NCBI RefSeq assembly: GCF_000189755.2
Contig: NZ_KI912183.1
Location: 1,056,257-1,120,256, forward strand
DNA: 64,000 nucleotides
Direction: 5' to 3'
DNA from: Desulfotomaculum nigrificans DSM 574
Lineage (GTDB): Bacteria > Bacillota > Desulfotomaculia > Desulfotomaculales > Desulfotomaculaceae
This document shows positions 1 to 8,683 of this stretch, in pieces. The position numbers and the translations under genes were made by a program. Positions within the stretch are counted from its first letter, which is position 1, and the number at the start of each line of letters is the position of its first letter. Below the pieces are notes generated by a model. It did no database searches and was not told the origin of the DNA. It worked only from the letters and a program-made list of their open reading frames with translations.

Positions 1-1135
1 AGTGAGTATCCCGCAGGTGGGGCGGCACCCGACCGATTGGTTTGTTTTTGATATCCGCCAGGGCCTGGTCAATGGCACAAATGACACTATTGCTTTTGGG
101 AGCAGTGGCCAAGTAAATAATACACTGGGCAATGGGTATGCGAGCCTCTGGCATACCAACTGTCTCCAGGGCATTCCAGGCAGCATGCGCCATGAGCATA
201 GCCTGGGGGTCAGCCATGCCGATATCCTCCGACGCATGCACAATCAGCCGCCGCACAATGAAGCGCTGGTCTTCCCCGGCAGCTGTCATACGAGCATAAT
301 AGTGCAGGGCAGCATCGGGATCGGAACCACGAATACTTTTAATGAAAGCAGAAATCACATCGTAATGGTTATCTCCGGACTTATCATAACGTACCACCCT
401 TTGCTGGGTGGAATCCTCAATCACTGCCTCAGTAATATGACGGTAACCGTCTGGCCCCGGCGCCGTAGACAGTACGGCCAACTCCAGGGCATTTAACACA
501 TTTCTGGCGTCACCACCGGCCATGTCAATCAGATGCTCTAAAGCCGCCTGTTCCAGCTTAACCTTATACATCCCCAGCCCACGTTCTTCATCCTGCAAGG
601 CCCGAACCACCAGTTGCTTCAGATCGTCCGCTGTCAACTCGGTTAATTGAAAAATGCGGGAGCGGCTTAATAAGGCCCCGTTCAACTCAAAGTAAGGGTT
701 TTCGGTGGTGGCCCCAATTAGTGTAACCTCACCCTTCTCCACCGCTTCCAGTAAACAATCCTGCTGGTTGCCTCGTTTCAAAGAATGTATCTCATCGATA
801 AAAAAGATGGTCTTTTTGCCATAGTAATTTAGGTTATCCCGCGCCTTTTTAATTTCTGCCCGGATTTCCGCCACTCCGGATGACACAGCATTAATTTTAA
901 CAAAATCAGCTGAAGTCATTTGGGAAATGATGGTGGCTAAAGTTGTTTTACCGGTGCCCGGGGGGCCGTATAAAATGATGGAACCCAGCTTGTCCGCCTC
1001 AATGGCCCGGCGCAGTAACTTCCCCGGGCCAACTATATGCTGCTGGCCGATATATTCATCCAGATTACGGGGGCGCATTCTTTCCGCCAGCGGGGCGGCC
1101 TGCAAACTATTTTGTGATAAACTGAACAAATCCAT
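1..1135 (-). CDS. rarA: Replication-associated recombination protein A (RarA/MgsA), 3' end outside window
   Basis: AAA+ ATPase of the RarA/MgsA/WRNIP1 family, acting at stalled or gapped replication forks. I translated the minus strand from the ATG at 1135. It starts MDLFSLSQNSLQ and reads LAERMRPRNLDEYIGQQH, the family N-terminus. Walker A is GPPGTGKTTL at about residue 53, Walker B is FFIDEIHS, and sensor 1 is IGATTENP. The following helical part (SEDIGMADPQAM, about residue 300) is the family's C-terminal domain. The reading frame stays open to base 1, so roughly the last 60 residues are missing from the window. The gene is transcribed leftward, with the 47-aa ORF and its terminator upstream. 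Family assignment is firm. Confidence 0.93.
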   Translation of the reverse strand, partial: MDLFSLSQNSLQAAPLAERMRPRNLDEYIGQQHIVGPGKLLRRAIEADKLGSIILYGPPGTGKTTLATIISQMTSADFVKINAVSSGVAEIRAEIKKARDNLNYYGKKTIFFIDEIHSLKRGNQQDCLLEAVEKGEVTLIGATTENPYFELNGALLSRSRIFQLTELTADDLKQLVVRALQDEERGLGMYKVKLEQAALEHLIDMAGGDARNVLNALELAVLSTAPGPDGYRHITEAVIEDSTQQRVVRYDKSGDNHYDVISAFIKSIRGSDPDAALHYYARMTAAGEDQRFIVRRLIVHASEDIGMADPQAMLMAHAAWNALETVGMPEARIPIAQCIIYLATAPKSNSVICAIDQALADIKNKPIGRVPPHLRDTH

Positions 1136-1200
1136 AACTCCACCTCATAACCGTCAAGCTACAACTCAATAATTAGATTATAGCTTAAATCCGGTCAAAG

Positions 1201-1236
1201 AAAAAACCCCCAGCAGGGGTTACCTCTGAGGGTAAC
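1201..1236 (-). terminator. Double hairpin terminator after the 47-aa ORF
   Basis: Read on the minus strand, GTTACC-6 nt-GGTAAC is followed directly by CCCC-TGCT-GGGG and six T. The second stem-loop with its T-run is a classic intrinsic terminator. It separates the small gene from rarA. Confidence 0.7.
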
Positions 1237-1379
1237 TACTTATCAAATTGTCTCAAGCCCCGTTTAATGGTGGTCTCCATAATAGGTTTCTGGGCCGGTG
1301 TCTTCTTCAGGGAGTTAATTCTGTCTAAGAAATAGTTTTTATTCTCCCATAATCTCTCCAACGTGAATTTTCTCATCAT
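1236..1379 (-). CDS. Small conserved-looking protein, 47 aa
   Basis: Product begins MMRKFTLERLWENKNYFL and ends RGLRQFDK, a basic, mostly helical 47-residue protein with no membrane segment or signal peptide. The start is supported by AAGGAGG eight bases before the first ATG, which is an excellent ribosome binding site. The double hairpin terminator begins at the stop codon, so this is a complete one-gene unit between rarA and the TauE operon. An overlapping frame from an upstream ATG gives only 15 residues and lacks the spacing. I do not recognise the family and assign no function. The evidence is the ribosome binding site, the terminator and the intact frame. Confidence 0.55.
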   Translation of the reverse strand: MMRKFTLERLWENKNYFLDRINSLKKTPAQKPIMETTIKRGLRQFDK

Positions 1380-1505
1380 CGTTCATTCCTCCTTAAATAC
1401 TTTTTAGTTGTTTATATTATATCATTCACATCAGCGTTTGTGAATAAAAGTACAAATGTTAAAATAGAAGAATAATATCTTAAATTACCAAAATACTGAA
1501 CATGA

Positions 1506-1528
1506 CTATACACGAACTGTTCGTATAG
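1506..1528. promoter_or_regulatory. Imperfect palindrome, possible operator
   Basis: CTATAC(AC)GAAC-T-GTTCGTATAG is a near-perfect dyad with a two-base bulge on one side. It sits in the AT-rich gap between the 47-aa gene and the terminator of the TauE operon. It has no T-run, so it is not a terminator. It could be a regulator site for the 47-aa gene, about 130 bp upstream of its start. No regulator can be named. Confidence 0.25.
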
Positions 1529-1614
1529 AAATAATATTTTTACCCACCATCCACACCTTATGTTCATGGCGCCTTTAAACAATTCCAGAACAAACTCTTT
1601 GGTAACAACAAATG

Positions 1615-1640
1615 AAAAACACCCTCCCGGGAGGGTGCTT
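1615..1640 (-). terminator. Terminator of the TauE/SafE operon
   Basis: On the minus strand, AGCACCCTC-CCGG-GAGGGTG is followed by TTTTTC. It lies 23 bases after the stop of the 237-aa gene. Confidence 0.85.
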
Positions 1641-1662
1641 TCCATGCTTCTTACCAGTGTCG

Positions 1663-2376
1663 CTAGGCCTCGGCTTTTTTGCCCTTGGTCATGACGATAC
1701 CCAATCCTACGCAAATATAGTAGATGGCGAAGCCGTACCACAGGGTGTAGAACAGGTAGAACAGGAGCATTAGGCTCATGGTGCCTTTGTTATCTTTCAC
1801 GAACTTGGTTTCTACCCCGTAATAATTGTAACCAGGCTCAATAACTTTAGTCATGAAGGTTTGGATGGCTACGGATTCTTTAAATTGTTCTTTCTTTTCT
1901 AACGCGCTACCCACAGCCTTGCTTATACTGTACCACCGGTTGGTGGCGTCTCTGGGATCAGTATTGTATTTCTGCTTAACAGCATCACCGTTATTATTGA
2001 ACATGTTGGTGCAATCTTCACCGATAGTGGCAAAGAACTTACCTAAGTCAGCTTTTAAAGCTACCTTATCTTGATTTACATTAACAACCGCACCGTCAAC
2101 CTTTTGCAAGGCATCGCCCCATCTTTTAGCCTGGGAAGCATCTTTGCATTTAAGGGTGACATCAATGTTGGTGCCGTTCCACTTGGCGGCTTTCTTGATT
2201 TCACCTTGTACCACCGACTGAACTGAACCCTTGGAGAGGGAGTTAAACATATCATCGGAAAACTCCAGACCGTTTCTGCCGTTACCAAAGTTAGGGCTCA
2301 TCATATAGAGGTAAACACCGATGAATACTATCATCATCACCAAACCGATGAAGAATGATTTACTGTCTCTTATCAT
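1663..2376 (-). CDS. Two-TM membrane protein, partner of the TauE/SafE exporter
   Basis: 237 aa. One membrane segment lies at about residues 8-26 (FFIGLVMMIVFIGVYLYMM) and a second near the C-terminus at about 202-230. The roughly 175 residues between them are hydrophilic and probably lie outside the membrane, with two cysteines (in LKCKDA and GEDCTN) that could form a disulfide. The C-terminus is a short basic cytoplasmic tail. The start overlaps the stop of the upstream exporter gene by one base (TAATG), so translation is coupled and the two proteins probably work together. I know of no enzymatic motif here. Role as exporter accessory subunit is inferred from coupling alone. Confidence 0.75.
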   Translation of the reverse strand: MIRDSKSFFIGLVMMIVFIGVYLYMMSPNFGNGRNGLEFSDDMFNSLSKGSVQSVVQGEIKKAAKWNGTNIDVTLKCKDASQAKRWGDALQKVDGAVVNVNQDKVALKADLGKFFATIGEDCTNMFNNNGDAVKQKYNTDPRDATNRWYSISKAVGSALEKKEQFKESVAIQTFMTKVIEPGYNYYGVETKFVKDNKGTMSLMLLFYLFYTLWYGFAIYYICVGLGIVMTKGKKAEA

Positions 2377-3677
2377 TATTGGCTCACTCCTTTCCCCCCG
2401 GAGGTCCCTTGGATCTGAGCGGACTCAGCTCTAAAGGTGGGGATACCGCGGATAAAGCTGATGATAATCCACCCGGCAAACAGTATGACCAAGCCGAAGA
2501 AGATCCAGTTACCGATAGTGTTTAAGGTAGCACCAGCCTGCGGGCTCAAACTAATGTAACCCATTTTAGTCATCTTATCGGGAAGGGCAAACAGCCTGTT
2601 AACAAAACCGGCAGTGATGGCGATGGCGTAAAAGGCTCTGATATAGATACCGGGAACAACCTTGGTGGTGGCTGCGCCAATCTGGATACCCAGCAGGGAG
2701 CCTACCAGCATGCCCATAGCCAGAGTGTAGAAGATATAACCGTAAATTGCATATTGCATGATGGAGCTATAACCAGCAGTGAAAATGATCTGCAGAATAT
2801 CGGTACCTACAGTAGTGAAGGAGGATACACCCAGGCCGTATACAAACATCGGGAAGGTTACGAAACCGCCACCTACACCCATGATGGAGGCTAAAAATCC
2901 GGTTACACAACCGCATAAGGCTACAAACCAGGCGGAAATTCTCCGGCCACCAGGAACAATGTCCTGGTCAAAGGTAATCATGGGAGCCAGTTTAATGCTT
3001 TGCAATTTCTTAGCCAGGGCAGTTAATTCAACCGTACCGCCATGAGCATCCCCTTTACTTTTACCGATGGAGTGTCTGTTTTTCCAGAAGTCATAGGAGG
3101 AGTAAAAGCCCAGTAATCCCAGGATAGCCACATAAACTGCACTAATTACAAAGTCACTGAATACAGGGTTTAAGTTAAACAACGCCCGGTTTAAGGCACC
3201 GCCGCCGGTTACACCAATACCGGAACCAACCAGGAAGGCGATGGCCAAACTAACGCTGATGTTACCGAGTTTCTTGTGCATTACGGTACCCATAATGGCT
3301 TTGGCAAAAATGTGGAACTGGTCAGTACCTACTGCCAGGATACCCTTAACACCCAAGCTCATCAGAGCGGGGGTAATTACGAAACCGCCGCCGGCACCGA
3401 TACAACCGGTAATCAAACCGGCACAAACCCCAATGGCCATGGAACCATAAAACATAAATGGGGTGAAGTGTGACGGCCCGTAGGCGCTCTTACCGCCAAT
3501 GAAGGATGGTAACGGGGAACCTGCGGCATGAGCAACACAAGGAATAATTATTGGCATCATCATAACCAACAAAATAAACAATTGTCTTCTGTTTCTTATA
3601 ATATTGTTCGCCATTTCCATTTCCCACCTAGCGTGGGCCCTGGAGGCGCTCATAAGGAGTTCATACAATCCCCTCAT
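2376..3677 (-). CDS. TauE/SafE family anion exporter (sulfite exporter-like)
   Basis: 433-aa polytopic membrane protein. The two inverted halves each carry the TauE/SafE glycine-rich signature: residues around 95-105 (TGCIGAGGGFVITP) and around 255-270 (ASIMGVGGGFVTFP). The N-terminal stretch (MSASRAHARWEMEMANN) is hydrophilic and precedes a segment that looks like a first membrane helix. A cytoplasmic loop of about 50 residues joins the halves. Family members move sulfite, sulfoacetate, taurine-derived or other organic anions. In a sulfate reducer a role in sulfur-oxyanion movement is plausible but unproven. The start has GGGGG eight bases upstream; a shorter start at the second Met (MSAS...) cannot be excluded. 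First gene of a two-gene operon with the coupled 237-aa protein. Confidence 0.85.
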   Translation of the reverse strand: MRGLYELLMSASRAHARWEMEMANNIIRNRRQLFILLVMMMPIIIPCVAHAAGSPLPSFIGGKSAYGPSHFTPFMFYGSMAIGVCAGLITGCIGAGGGFVITPALMSLGVKGILAVGTDQFHIFAKAIMGTVMHKKLGNISVSLAIAFLVGSGIGVTGGGALNRALFNLNPVFSDFVISAVYVAILGLLGFYSSYDFWKNRHSIGKSKGDAHGGTVELTALAKKLQSIKLAPMITFDQDIVPGGRRISAWFVALCGCVTGFLASIMGVGGGFVTFPMFVYGLGVSSFTTVGTDILQIIFTAGYSSIMQYAIYGYIFYTLAMGMLVGSLLGIQIGAATTKVVPGIYIRAFYAIAITAGFVNRLFALPDKMTKMGYISLSPQAGATLNTIGNWIFFGLVILFAGWIIISFIRGIPTFRAESAQIQGTSGGKGVSQ

Positions 3678-3751
3678 TTAGAAAAACCCCCTTTTGAAAG
3701 TTGATAAAGGTGCTTACATGTGCTTAGATGAAACATTAACTTTACATGGTG

Positions 3752-5650
3752 GTGACAAAAATACTGGATGATTGCTTAAAATGTGCTTGATTACCGGCCA
3801 CAGAAGTGTTAAAATAACATTGGAAAAGTAGAAAAATAGTATTGACAAATTTAATTTTTGTTAGGCTTCACCCCCCTTATTTTGGTTTTTAAGGTGCTTG
3901 GTTATTTGGTTTTTAATAATCTCAAGCTGTATATGGCCTGAGATTATTGCCGCTGAGTAATGATAATCCAGGTACATGCTGGTTGGTGGAGTTTTTAACC
4001 GGTCAGTTATTAAGCTGTACTGGTTTGTTTCTATTTGTACAGGTTTTTCCCATTTAAATTGTCCTTCTAAGAGGTCCGGATTTTTAATGACCCAGGTCGT
4101 TCTAACCATCGACTGGGTTTTTTGTTTGACCACTTCATCCTTAATTTGATAGCAAAAGTTCTGGGTAGCCTCGTTAAAACTATAGCTTACCATATCCTGA
4201 CAGTTGTTAGCTTTGATTACACCCTCTGCCCTTTTACGTACCGCTGATTCTTTACTTAATTTTCCCAGCAGGATATCTGCTTTAATTGTTTCCAGCCCGG
4301 CCGAAACCTTAGCCAGATTTGCCTGGATTTCCTTGATCTTAGCTTCACTTTTCTGCTCGTGCCTGACAGTATTAAAAAATAGCTGGTTTCCTTGCCTTAC
4401 ACTGACTTGTTGTCCTAACAATCCGGCTATCTCGCCAGGTATATCCTGGGCCAAATTAGCCACCAGATAGTTACCTTTGGTCCCGGCTAGATAATTTTCC
4501 GGATCTAAAACAATGATGGTAGCATTTAGCTGATTGGTTATCCGGTTGACTAAATCTCTAACTGGTTCAGTGATTTGCTTACCCTCTTCGACATATTCAA
4601 AATCTACGGAGTTTCCTGCGGCGTCACAGGCCACCAGAATCATAATGGGTTTCTGAAACATTTTTGGTGTAATCAAATTACCCGGAACATCCATGTCAAA
4701 GAAGGTGCCCTCAAAGATGCTCTTAATGATATGCACATAAAGGGTATTGTGAAAGTTATCATTTCCACCATCATCAAAAATCCTGGTCTTGATTAATTCC
4801 ACCTTTACCGGTTCCTGACCTAAACTTTTAACCGCATTATAAAACTGTAAGGCGGTGGCATTAGCTAAACCCATATTTTTGCAAGTCTCGTGGGCGGGAG
4901 CGTTGTTTTCGCCATCCACCACGGCATTGATAATTAAAGCCTCAATTAACTGGTATTGCCCATTGTGCCCTAATACCCCGGTAATAGACTGCTTAATTCC
5001 GGAACTGACCAAAATATTTTGTACCTCTGTCACTTCTGTGGAGAAATCGGGCAAATAAGTTGGTTCGTTATTTTGCGTTTCAATCTCATTTTGTAATTTT
5101 CTGAGACTGGCGATTAAACTATTAATCCGGTCCGGGGCCAGATTATCAATACTTCCGAAATTTGCCACTACCCGCTGTTTAACTTTACCGTCCTGGCGGT
5201 AATTTTCAATCAGCTTGATATAGACATATTCTTTGCCATTTTTTTTGGTAATTATTTTACGAAAAAACACACCTCCACCCCCCATTCCCGGCAAATTTAT
5301 AAATTAATCTTTAACAATAAATGTTTGTAAACTTACGACCTTTATTTTGTGGTTATGCTATCAAATGGTTTTTTTATTTGCAAGTACTTTTTTGCACAAA
5401 GTGAAGATTTTTGGTTAACCTTAACTTAATTTAAGAAAATTAATTACTGTTAAGAATTAATTTTTCTGTGACAATTTGTTTTTGTCATTTCCTTCTTTTC
5501 TTTGGTTGAGGTAATGCTACCAAATGGTTTTTTTATTTGCAATAGTTTTTTAGTTAAAAAATAAACTTTTTTCGGTTAAATTTCCTTTTAACACTACTTT
5601 TAAAGGCTTTTGTTAAGATCATCTCTTTCGTGACATATTGTTTTTGTCAC
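3752..5650 (-). mobile_element. IS1634-like insertion element, candidate ends
   Basis: The transposase-like gene at 3861-5294 is flanked by a perfect 10-bp inverted repeat, GTGACAAAAA at 3752-3761 and TTTTTGTCAC at 5641-5650. The implied element is about 1.9 kb, a normal size for IS1634-type elements. A 9-base copy of the right end also occurs near 5479-5488, inside a duplicated segment, so the right boundary is ambiguous. I see no clear target-site duplication. The ends are inferred; the family comes from the protein. Confidence 0.4.
3861..5294 (-). CDS. IS1634-family transposase-like protein, probably catalytically inactive
   Basis: 477 aa. The N-terminus (VFFRKIITKKNGKEYVYIKL, then NYRQDGKVKQRVVANFG) is the recognisable start of IS1634/IS4-group transposases, and the C-terminal AAIISGHIQ corresponds to their VRGHIF motif. 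Two of the three catalytic acids can be placed (FFDMDVPG near residue 197 and VLDPEN near residue 261). In the YREK-like region, where family members have a Glu in VERAFRDLK, this protein reads YSLITDRLK with no acid. The first in-frame codons are TTG and then ATG (5285). No start has a good ribosome binding site, and a GTG at VFFRK has GGAGG too close. The frame is intact over its whole length, so this is not a simple pseudogene. It could be a recently inactivated or a domesticated transposase. Confidence 0.65.
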   Translation of the reverse strand: MPGMGGGGVFFRKIITKKNGKEYVYIKLIENYRQDGKVKQRVVANFGSIDNLAPDRINSLIASLRKLQNEIETQNNEPTYLPDFSTEVTEVQNILVSSGIKQSITGVLGHNGQYQLIEALIINAVVDGENNAPAHETCKNMGLANATALQFYNAVKSLGQEPVKVELIKTRIFDDGGNDNFHNTLYVHIIKSIFEGTFFDMDVPGNLITPKMFQKPIMILVACDAAGNSVDFEYVEEGKQITEPVRDLVNRITNQLNATIIVLDPENYLAGTKGNYLVANLAQDIPGEIAGLLGQQVSVRQGNQLFFNTVRHEQKSEAKIKEIQANLAKVSAGLETIKADILLGKLSKESAVRKRAEGVIKANNCQDMVSYSFNEATQNFCYQIKDEVVKQKTQSMVRTTWVIKNPDLLEGQFKWEKPVQIETNQYSLITDRLKTPPTSMYLDYHYSAAIISGHIQLEIIKNQITKHLKNQNKGGEA

Positions 5651-5652
5651 TG
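5357..5652. repeat. Two imperfect direct repeats, offset about 160 bp, upstream of the transposase-like gene
   Basis: Both copies begin GCTAxCAAATGGTTTTTTTA (5357 and 5516) and end in a small dyad, TGACAAtttgtttTTGTCA at about 5469-5487 and TGACAtattgtttttGTCA at about 5631-5649. The sequence between is AT-rich and has diverged. The stretch 5295-5671 has no gene. It may be a partial duplication of the insertion element's right end. Confidence 0.55.
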
Positions 5653-5671
5653 GCTTACCCCGACCTAAAAA

Positions 5672-5720
5672 GAAAAAATCCACAGCATTGGAGGTAAAAA
5701 ACTCCAATTTCCTGTGGGTT
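5672..5720 (-). terminator. Terminator of the moxR-VWA operon
   Basis: Minus strand: AAACCCACAG...CTGTGGATTTTTTC with an inner stem TTGGAG/CTCCAA, 18 bases after the stop of the VWA gene. Confidence 0.8.
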
Positions 5721-5737
5721 TAAATCTCTAAAAAGTA

Positions 5738-7546
5738 CTAATTCTCTCTTTCCTCCACCAGTTTCTTTAGCAACCGGCCAAATTCAATAATCACCGTGTT
5801 GTAATCCGTCCAGGGGATGCTGTATTCATAACCATATTCTTCACCCGGTCGGTCTCCTACGGAAATATTTATGGTCTTACAGCCCAGGGCTTTCATCTTG
5901 CGCACCTGTTCCTTAACCAATTTAGTCTCCGGTCCGGGATTGGGATTGCCATCAGCAATTACAATCAGCACCTTTGGCACGAAACGCCGACCCTCGGACA
6001 TTAGTCTTAAGGCAGCATATTTTAAAGCACTGCCCTCGGGGGTGGTACCTTCGGCCACGGACATCCCAATGCGGGCCTTATTGGTCAGGTGGGGGGAATA
6101 TAATTCCATCAGGTTTACTGCTCCCTTAAGATTAAAGCCAAAGACCCAGGTTTTGACCGAGTCCACCGGCTCCAGGGCTTCCACAAACAAAGCCGCCAGG
6201 TTACGGGCCAGCTCTACCCGGGATATCCCTTCCCCCGCCGGGTAAACCATTGACGCACTGCTGTCAATTAAAAGAACAATATCTAAATTTCGGGTACGGG
6301 TTTCAATAATTTCCGAGCGTTTAAATAATCTATTGGAGTAAGCGGCCTGGTACAGCGCATCTTCATCCAACTCACCGCTGGGTAGGTTATATTGATTAAT
6401 GACCTGGCGGGTGTTGGCCCAACTCAAGCGGTTTCGCAGGCGAATGACAAAGGGCTTCACCGCTTGGCGGGCTTTGTCATACCGCTCCGCAGCGCCGTCA
6501 TCGATCACCGGCCGGCGGAAGACCACCATTGGCGGTGGCGGTGGCGGATAATCCGGGTCCAATCCTGCTTCCATCAGTTCGCTCATGTTGGCCACCTGCA
6601 GTTGCTCCTGACGCATATTTTGGATCAGATTTTGTAAATCACTGGGAATGTTAGTTTTGTCACGGGAACTGGTGTCAGCCGGATCCGCCTGGTGTTTGCC
6701 CCGGTTGTTATAGTCCAGTAACGAACTGGGCAGCGAGTAGGCAATATCATGTTGAATCAAGTTGCCAAATAATTCATCATAGATCTTTTTAGTGACGCTG
6801 CGGGTATTTAATTTTTCCAAGCGGCCCGGGTTGTCAATATAAATAATTTGTTTTAACATATCGGCCACATGATTAACCCGAGGAATTTTGGATTTGTAAT
6901 CACGGGTTGAACGCATGGCCAGCAGGAACTCTGTGGTCCGTAAGTTTAACTCATTTTCCATCAGGTCTTGACTTGGCTTATGGGCCCACTTGGAAGGCTC
7001 CAGATCAAATTCGTAACGGCGGTACTTCCAAAAGTAGCCGGCATAGCCCGGATAATACAAAGAGGTTAAATGTTCTACATAGGTATCCTCTACCACATTA
7101 CGAATAACCGCCATGAAGGGGTTACCGGGCATCTCAGTGTAGTATTCCGGTGAACTAAACTGGGCATGGGCTGCCTCATGCAAAGCCATACCGGTTAGCA
7201 CATCCACAATGTCGGCCATTAGAAAACCCGGCGGCGGGTCCATCAAAGGTTCCGCACTGAGGGCAATTTGCTTGGCGGCAAAGTCTGTCCGTACATCTTT
7301 GGAGCTAAAATTAACGGTAAATTTATTGCGTCCGTGAACAATATCCACTACCCTGGCCACCGCCCCCAGAATTGCCGTCATGGCCATGGCCTGGGCATCA
7401 ATATCTTCGGCGGACAGCAGTTTATGGCTAAATAAGGCGTAATTATGGCTGGCGGAACTTTTATTACTGTCCAACCCTCGGCCCGTTAGCCAAAAGTCAG
7501 AAAGGCTTTTATATTTCCATGCGTCAGTTTGGGATTGCATTGCCAC
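5738..7546 (-). CDS. VWA-domain protein with an N-terminal HEAAH motif, MoxR partner
   Basis: About 602 aa. The C-terminal 200 residues are a von Willebrand factor A domain with an intact MIDAS start (LDIVLLIDSSASM, DxSxS) and later acidic metal ligands (IVIADGNPNPG). The N-terminal half contains MALHEAAHAQF, an HExxH motif of the kind that binds zinc in metallopeptidases, followed by VVEDTYVEHL, which could supply a further ligand. A proline run (DPDYPPPPPPMV) joins the halves. There is no signal peptide or membrane segment, so it is cytoplasmic. I prefer the GTG start (VAMQSQ) because GGAGG lies seven bases upstream; an ATG start two codons later is also possible. The gene lies 74 bases after moxR in the same operon, the usual arrangement of MoxR/VWA metal-chelatase-like or maturation chaperone pairs. 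Substrate unknown. Confidence 0.85.
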   Translation of the reverse strand: MAMQSQTDAWKYKSLSDFWLTGRGLDSNKSSASHNYALFSHKLLSAEDIDAQAMAMTAILGAVARVVDIVHGRNKFTVNFSSKDVRTDFAAKQIALSAEPLMDPPPGFLMADIVDVLTGMALHEAAHAQFSSPEYYTEMPGNPFMAVIRNVVEDTYVEHLTSLYYPGYAGYFWKYRRYEFDLEPSKWAHKPSQDLMENELNLRTTEFLLAMRSTRDYKSKIPRVNHVADMLKQIIYIDNPGRLEKLNTRSVTKKIYDELFGNLIQHDIAYSLPSSLLDYNNRGKHQADPADTSSRDKTNIPSDLQNLIQNMRQEQLQVANMSELMEAGLDPDYPPPPPPMVVFRRPVIDDGAAERYDKARQAVKPFVIRLRNRLSWANTRQVINQYNLPSGELDEDALYQAAYSNRLFKRSEIIETRTRNLDIVLLIDSSASMVYPAGEGISRVELARNLAALFVEALEPVDSVKTWVFGFNLKGAVNLMELYSPHLTNKARIGMSVAEGTTPEGSALKYAALRLMSEGRRFVPKVLIVIADGNPNPGPETKLVKEQVRKMKALGCKTINISVGDRPGEEYGYEYSIPWTDYNTVIIEFGRLLKKLVEEREN

Positions 7547-7620
7547 TCTCTCACCTCCGGGGTGCATACAAGCTGCTCATCTATTATGAAAGGTTAGGCC
7601 AGCCTGACCATGTTGCATAA

Positions 7621-8448
7621 TTATTTTAAATAAGCCTGGATTACCTGCAGCACGGTGGTTTGCTCGCTGTCCACCCCGCCCTCCGGGGAGAAGCGGTTAA
7701 CAAAGGTATATTTAAGGGCTGTCTTCAGGGGTTGGCCGCGCTTAATCAGGGCGGTGGCGGAAATGGCCGGGCGGAAACCGGTGGGCCGGCTTAAGCTTTC
7801 CTCATGATACAGGCTGTTTAACTTATGGGTAATTCTGGCCAGCAGCAGAGCCTGATCACGGCTGGCGCCGTATACCTCTTCCAGCAGCCCAGCCATCACT
7901 TCCACCGGAGGCAGCTCCAGTTGTATGGTTTCAAAGCGGTCTTCCACTGCGGTATCCTCCATGAACGTCCCGGTATGGCTGCGACCGCGGTTTTCGGTGG
8001 CAATAAAGATGCACCGGGGGTGAACGGTAATGTACTGCTTGGTTTCTTCAATAAACACTTCCCGGTTATGGTCCAATATTGTATAAATAGAGTTGTGGAT
8101 GTCCGGGGTAACCCGGTTAAACTCGTCCAGGGCCACAATACCAGGCCGTTGGATGGCGTCTACAAATTCCGATTGAATAAATACCGTTTGGCCGCCGATG
8201 AATTCCCAGTGGCCAAACCAATCCCTGGGGGTACGGATGGCACCAACGTTAACTCTATGGAAGGGTAACCCGTGGGCCTGGGCCAACCTTTTGGTCAGTT
8301 CGGTTTTACCGGTACCGGGATCCCCGGTTAACATCACATTTATGCCTGAAAACATTAAGTCCTGTATAATTGATAACTTCTCCGGATCTACCCAGAAATC
8401 CGGCAAACTTTCAACGTTAATGCCCCATTTACCCTTTGCTGTCTCCAT
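7621..8448 (-). CDS. MoxR/CobS-type AAA+ ATPase
   Basis: 275 aa, the usual size. Walker A is GDPGTGKTEL at about residues 41-50, Walker B is GIVALDEFNRV at about residue 105, and sensor 1 is CIFIATENRG. An arginine-finger region follows (AVEDRFETIQLELP). The family couples ATP hydrolysis to remodelling or metal insertion together with a VWA partner, here the gene immediately downstream. The start ATG is at 8448 (METAKGKW). It is transcribed divergently from the 148-aa gene at 8684, so the 235-bp gap must hold both promoters. Family certain, client unknown. Confidence 0.9.
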   Translation of the reverse strand: METAKGKWGINVESLPDFWVDPEKLSIIQDLMFSGINVMLTGDPGTGKTELTKRLAQAHGLPFHRVNVGAIRTPRDWFGHWEFIGGQTVFIQSEFVDAIQRPGIVALDEFNRVTPDIHNSIYTILDHNREVFIEETKQYITVHPRCIFIATENRGRSHTGTFMEDTAVEDRFETIQLELPPVEVMAGLLEEVYGASRDQALLLARITHKLNSLYHEESLSRPTGFRPAISATALIKRGQPLKTALKYTFVNRFSPEGGVDSEQTTVLQVIQAYLK

Positions 8449-8683
8449 TTCATGTCAACCTCCAAATCTTTAATAATAAGCCTATTCTACTTCATCTTAG
8501 ACATACCCTGCCCCGTAAGAAAAATGCAAGAAAATGGTTGAAAAACAGGATTTTAGTCTTTGTTGGCGAATTGGAAAGGGTGAACCGGGGAGGTGCATTT
8601 TTTAGATATAAATATTTTAAACAGAGAATAATAACCAAAGGACTATTGTTTAAAGGAAAAGCTTTATTAGGAGGAATCAATTA

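Noticed and set aside
1412-1741. Minus-strand frame with RLRHLLYLRRIGYRHDQG, reminiscent of intron-encoded proteins
   Set aside because: It overlaps the C-terminal codons of the 237-aa membrane protein in another frame and crosses that operon's terminator.
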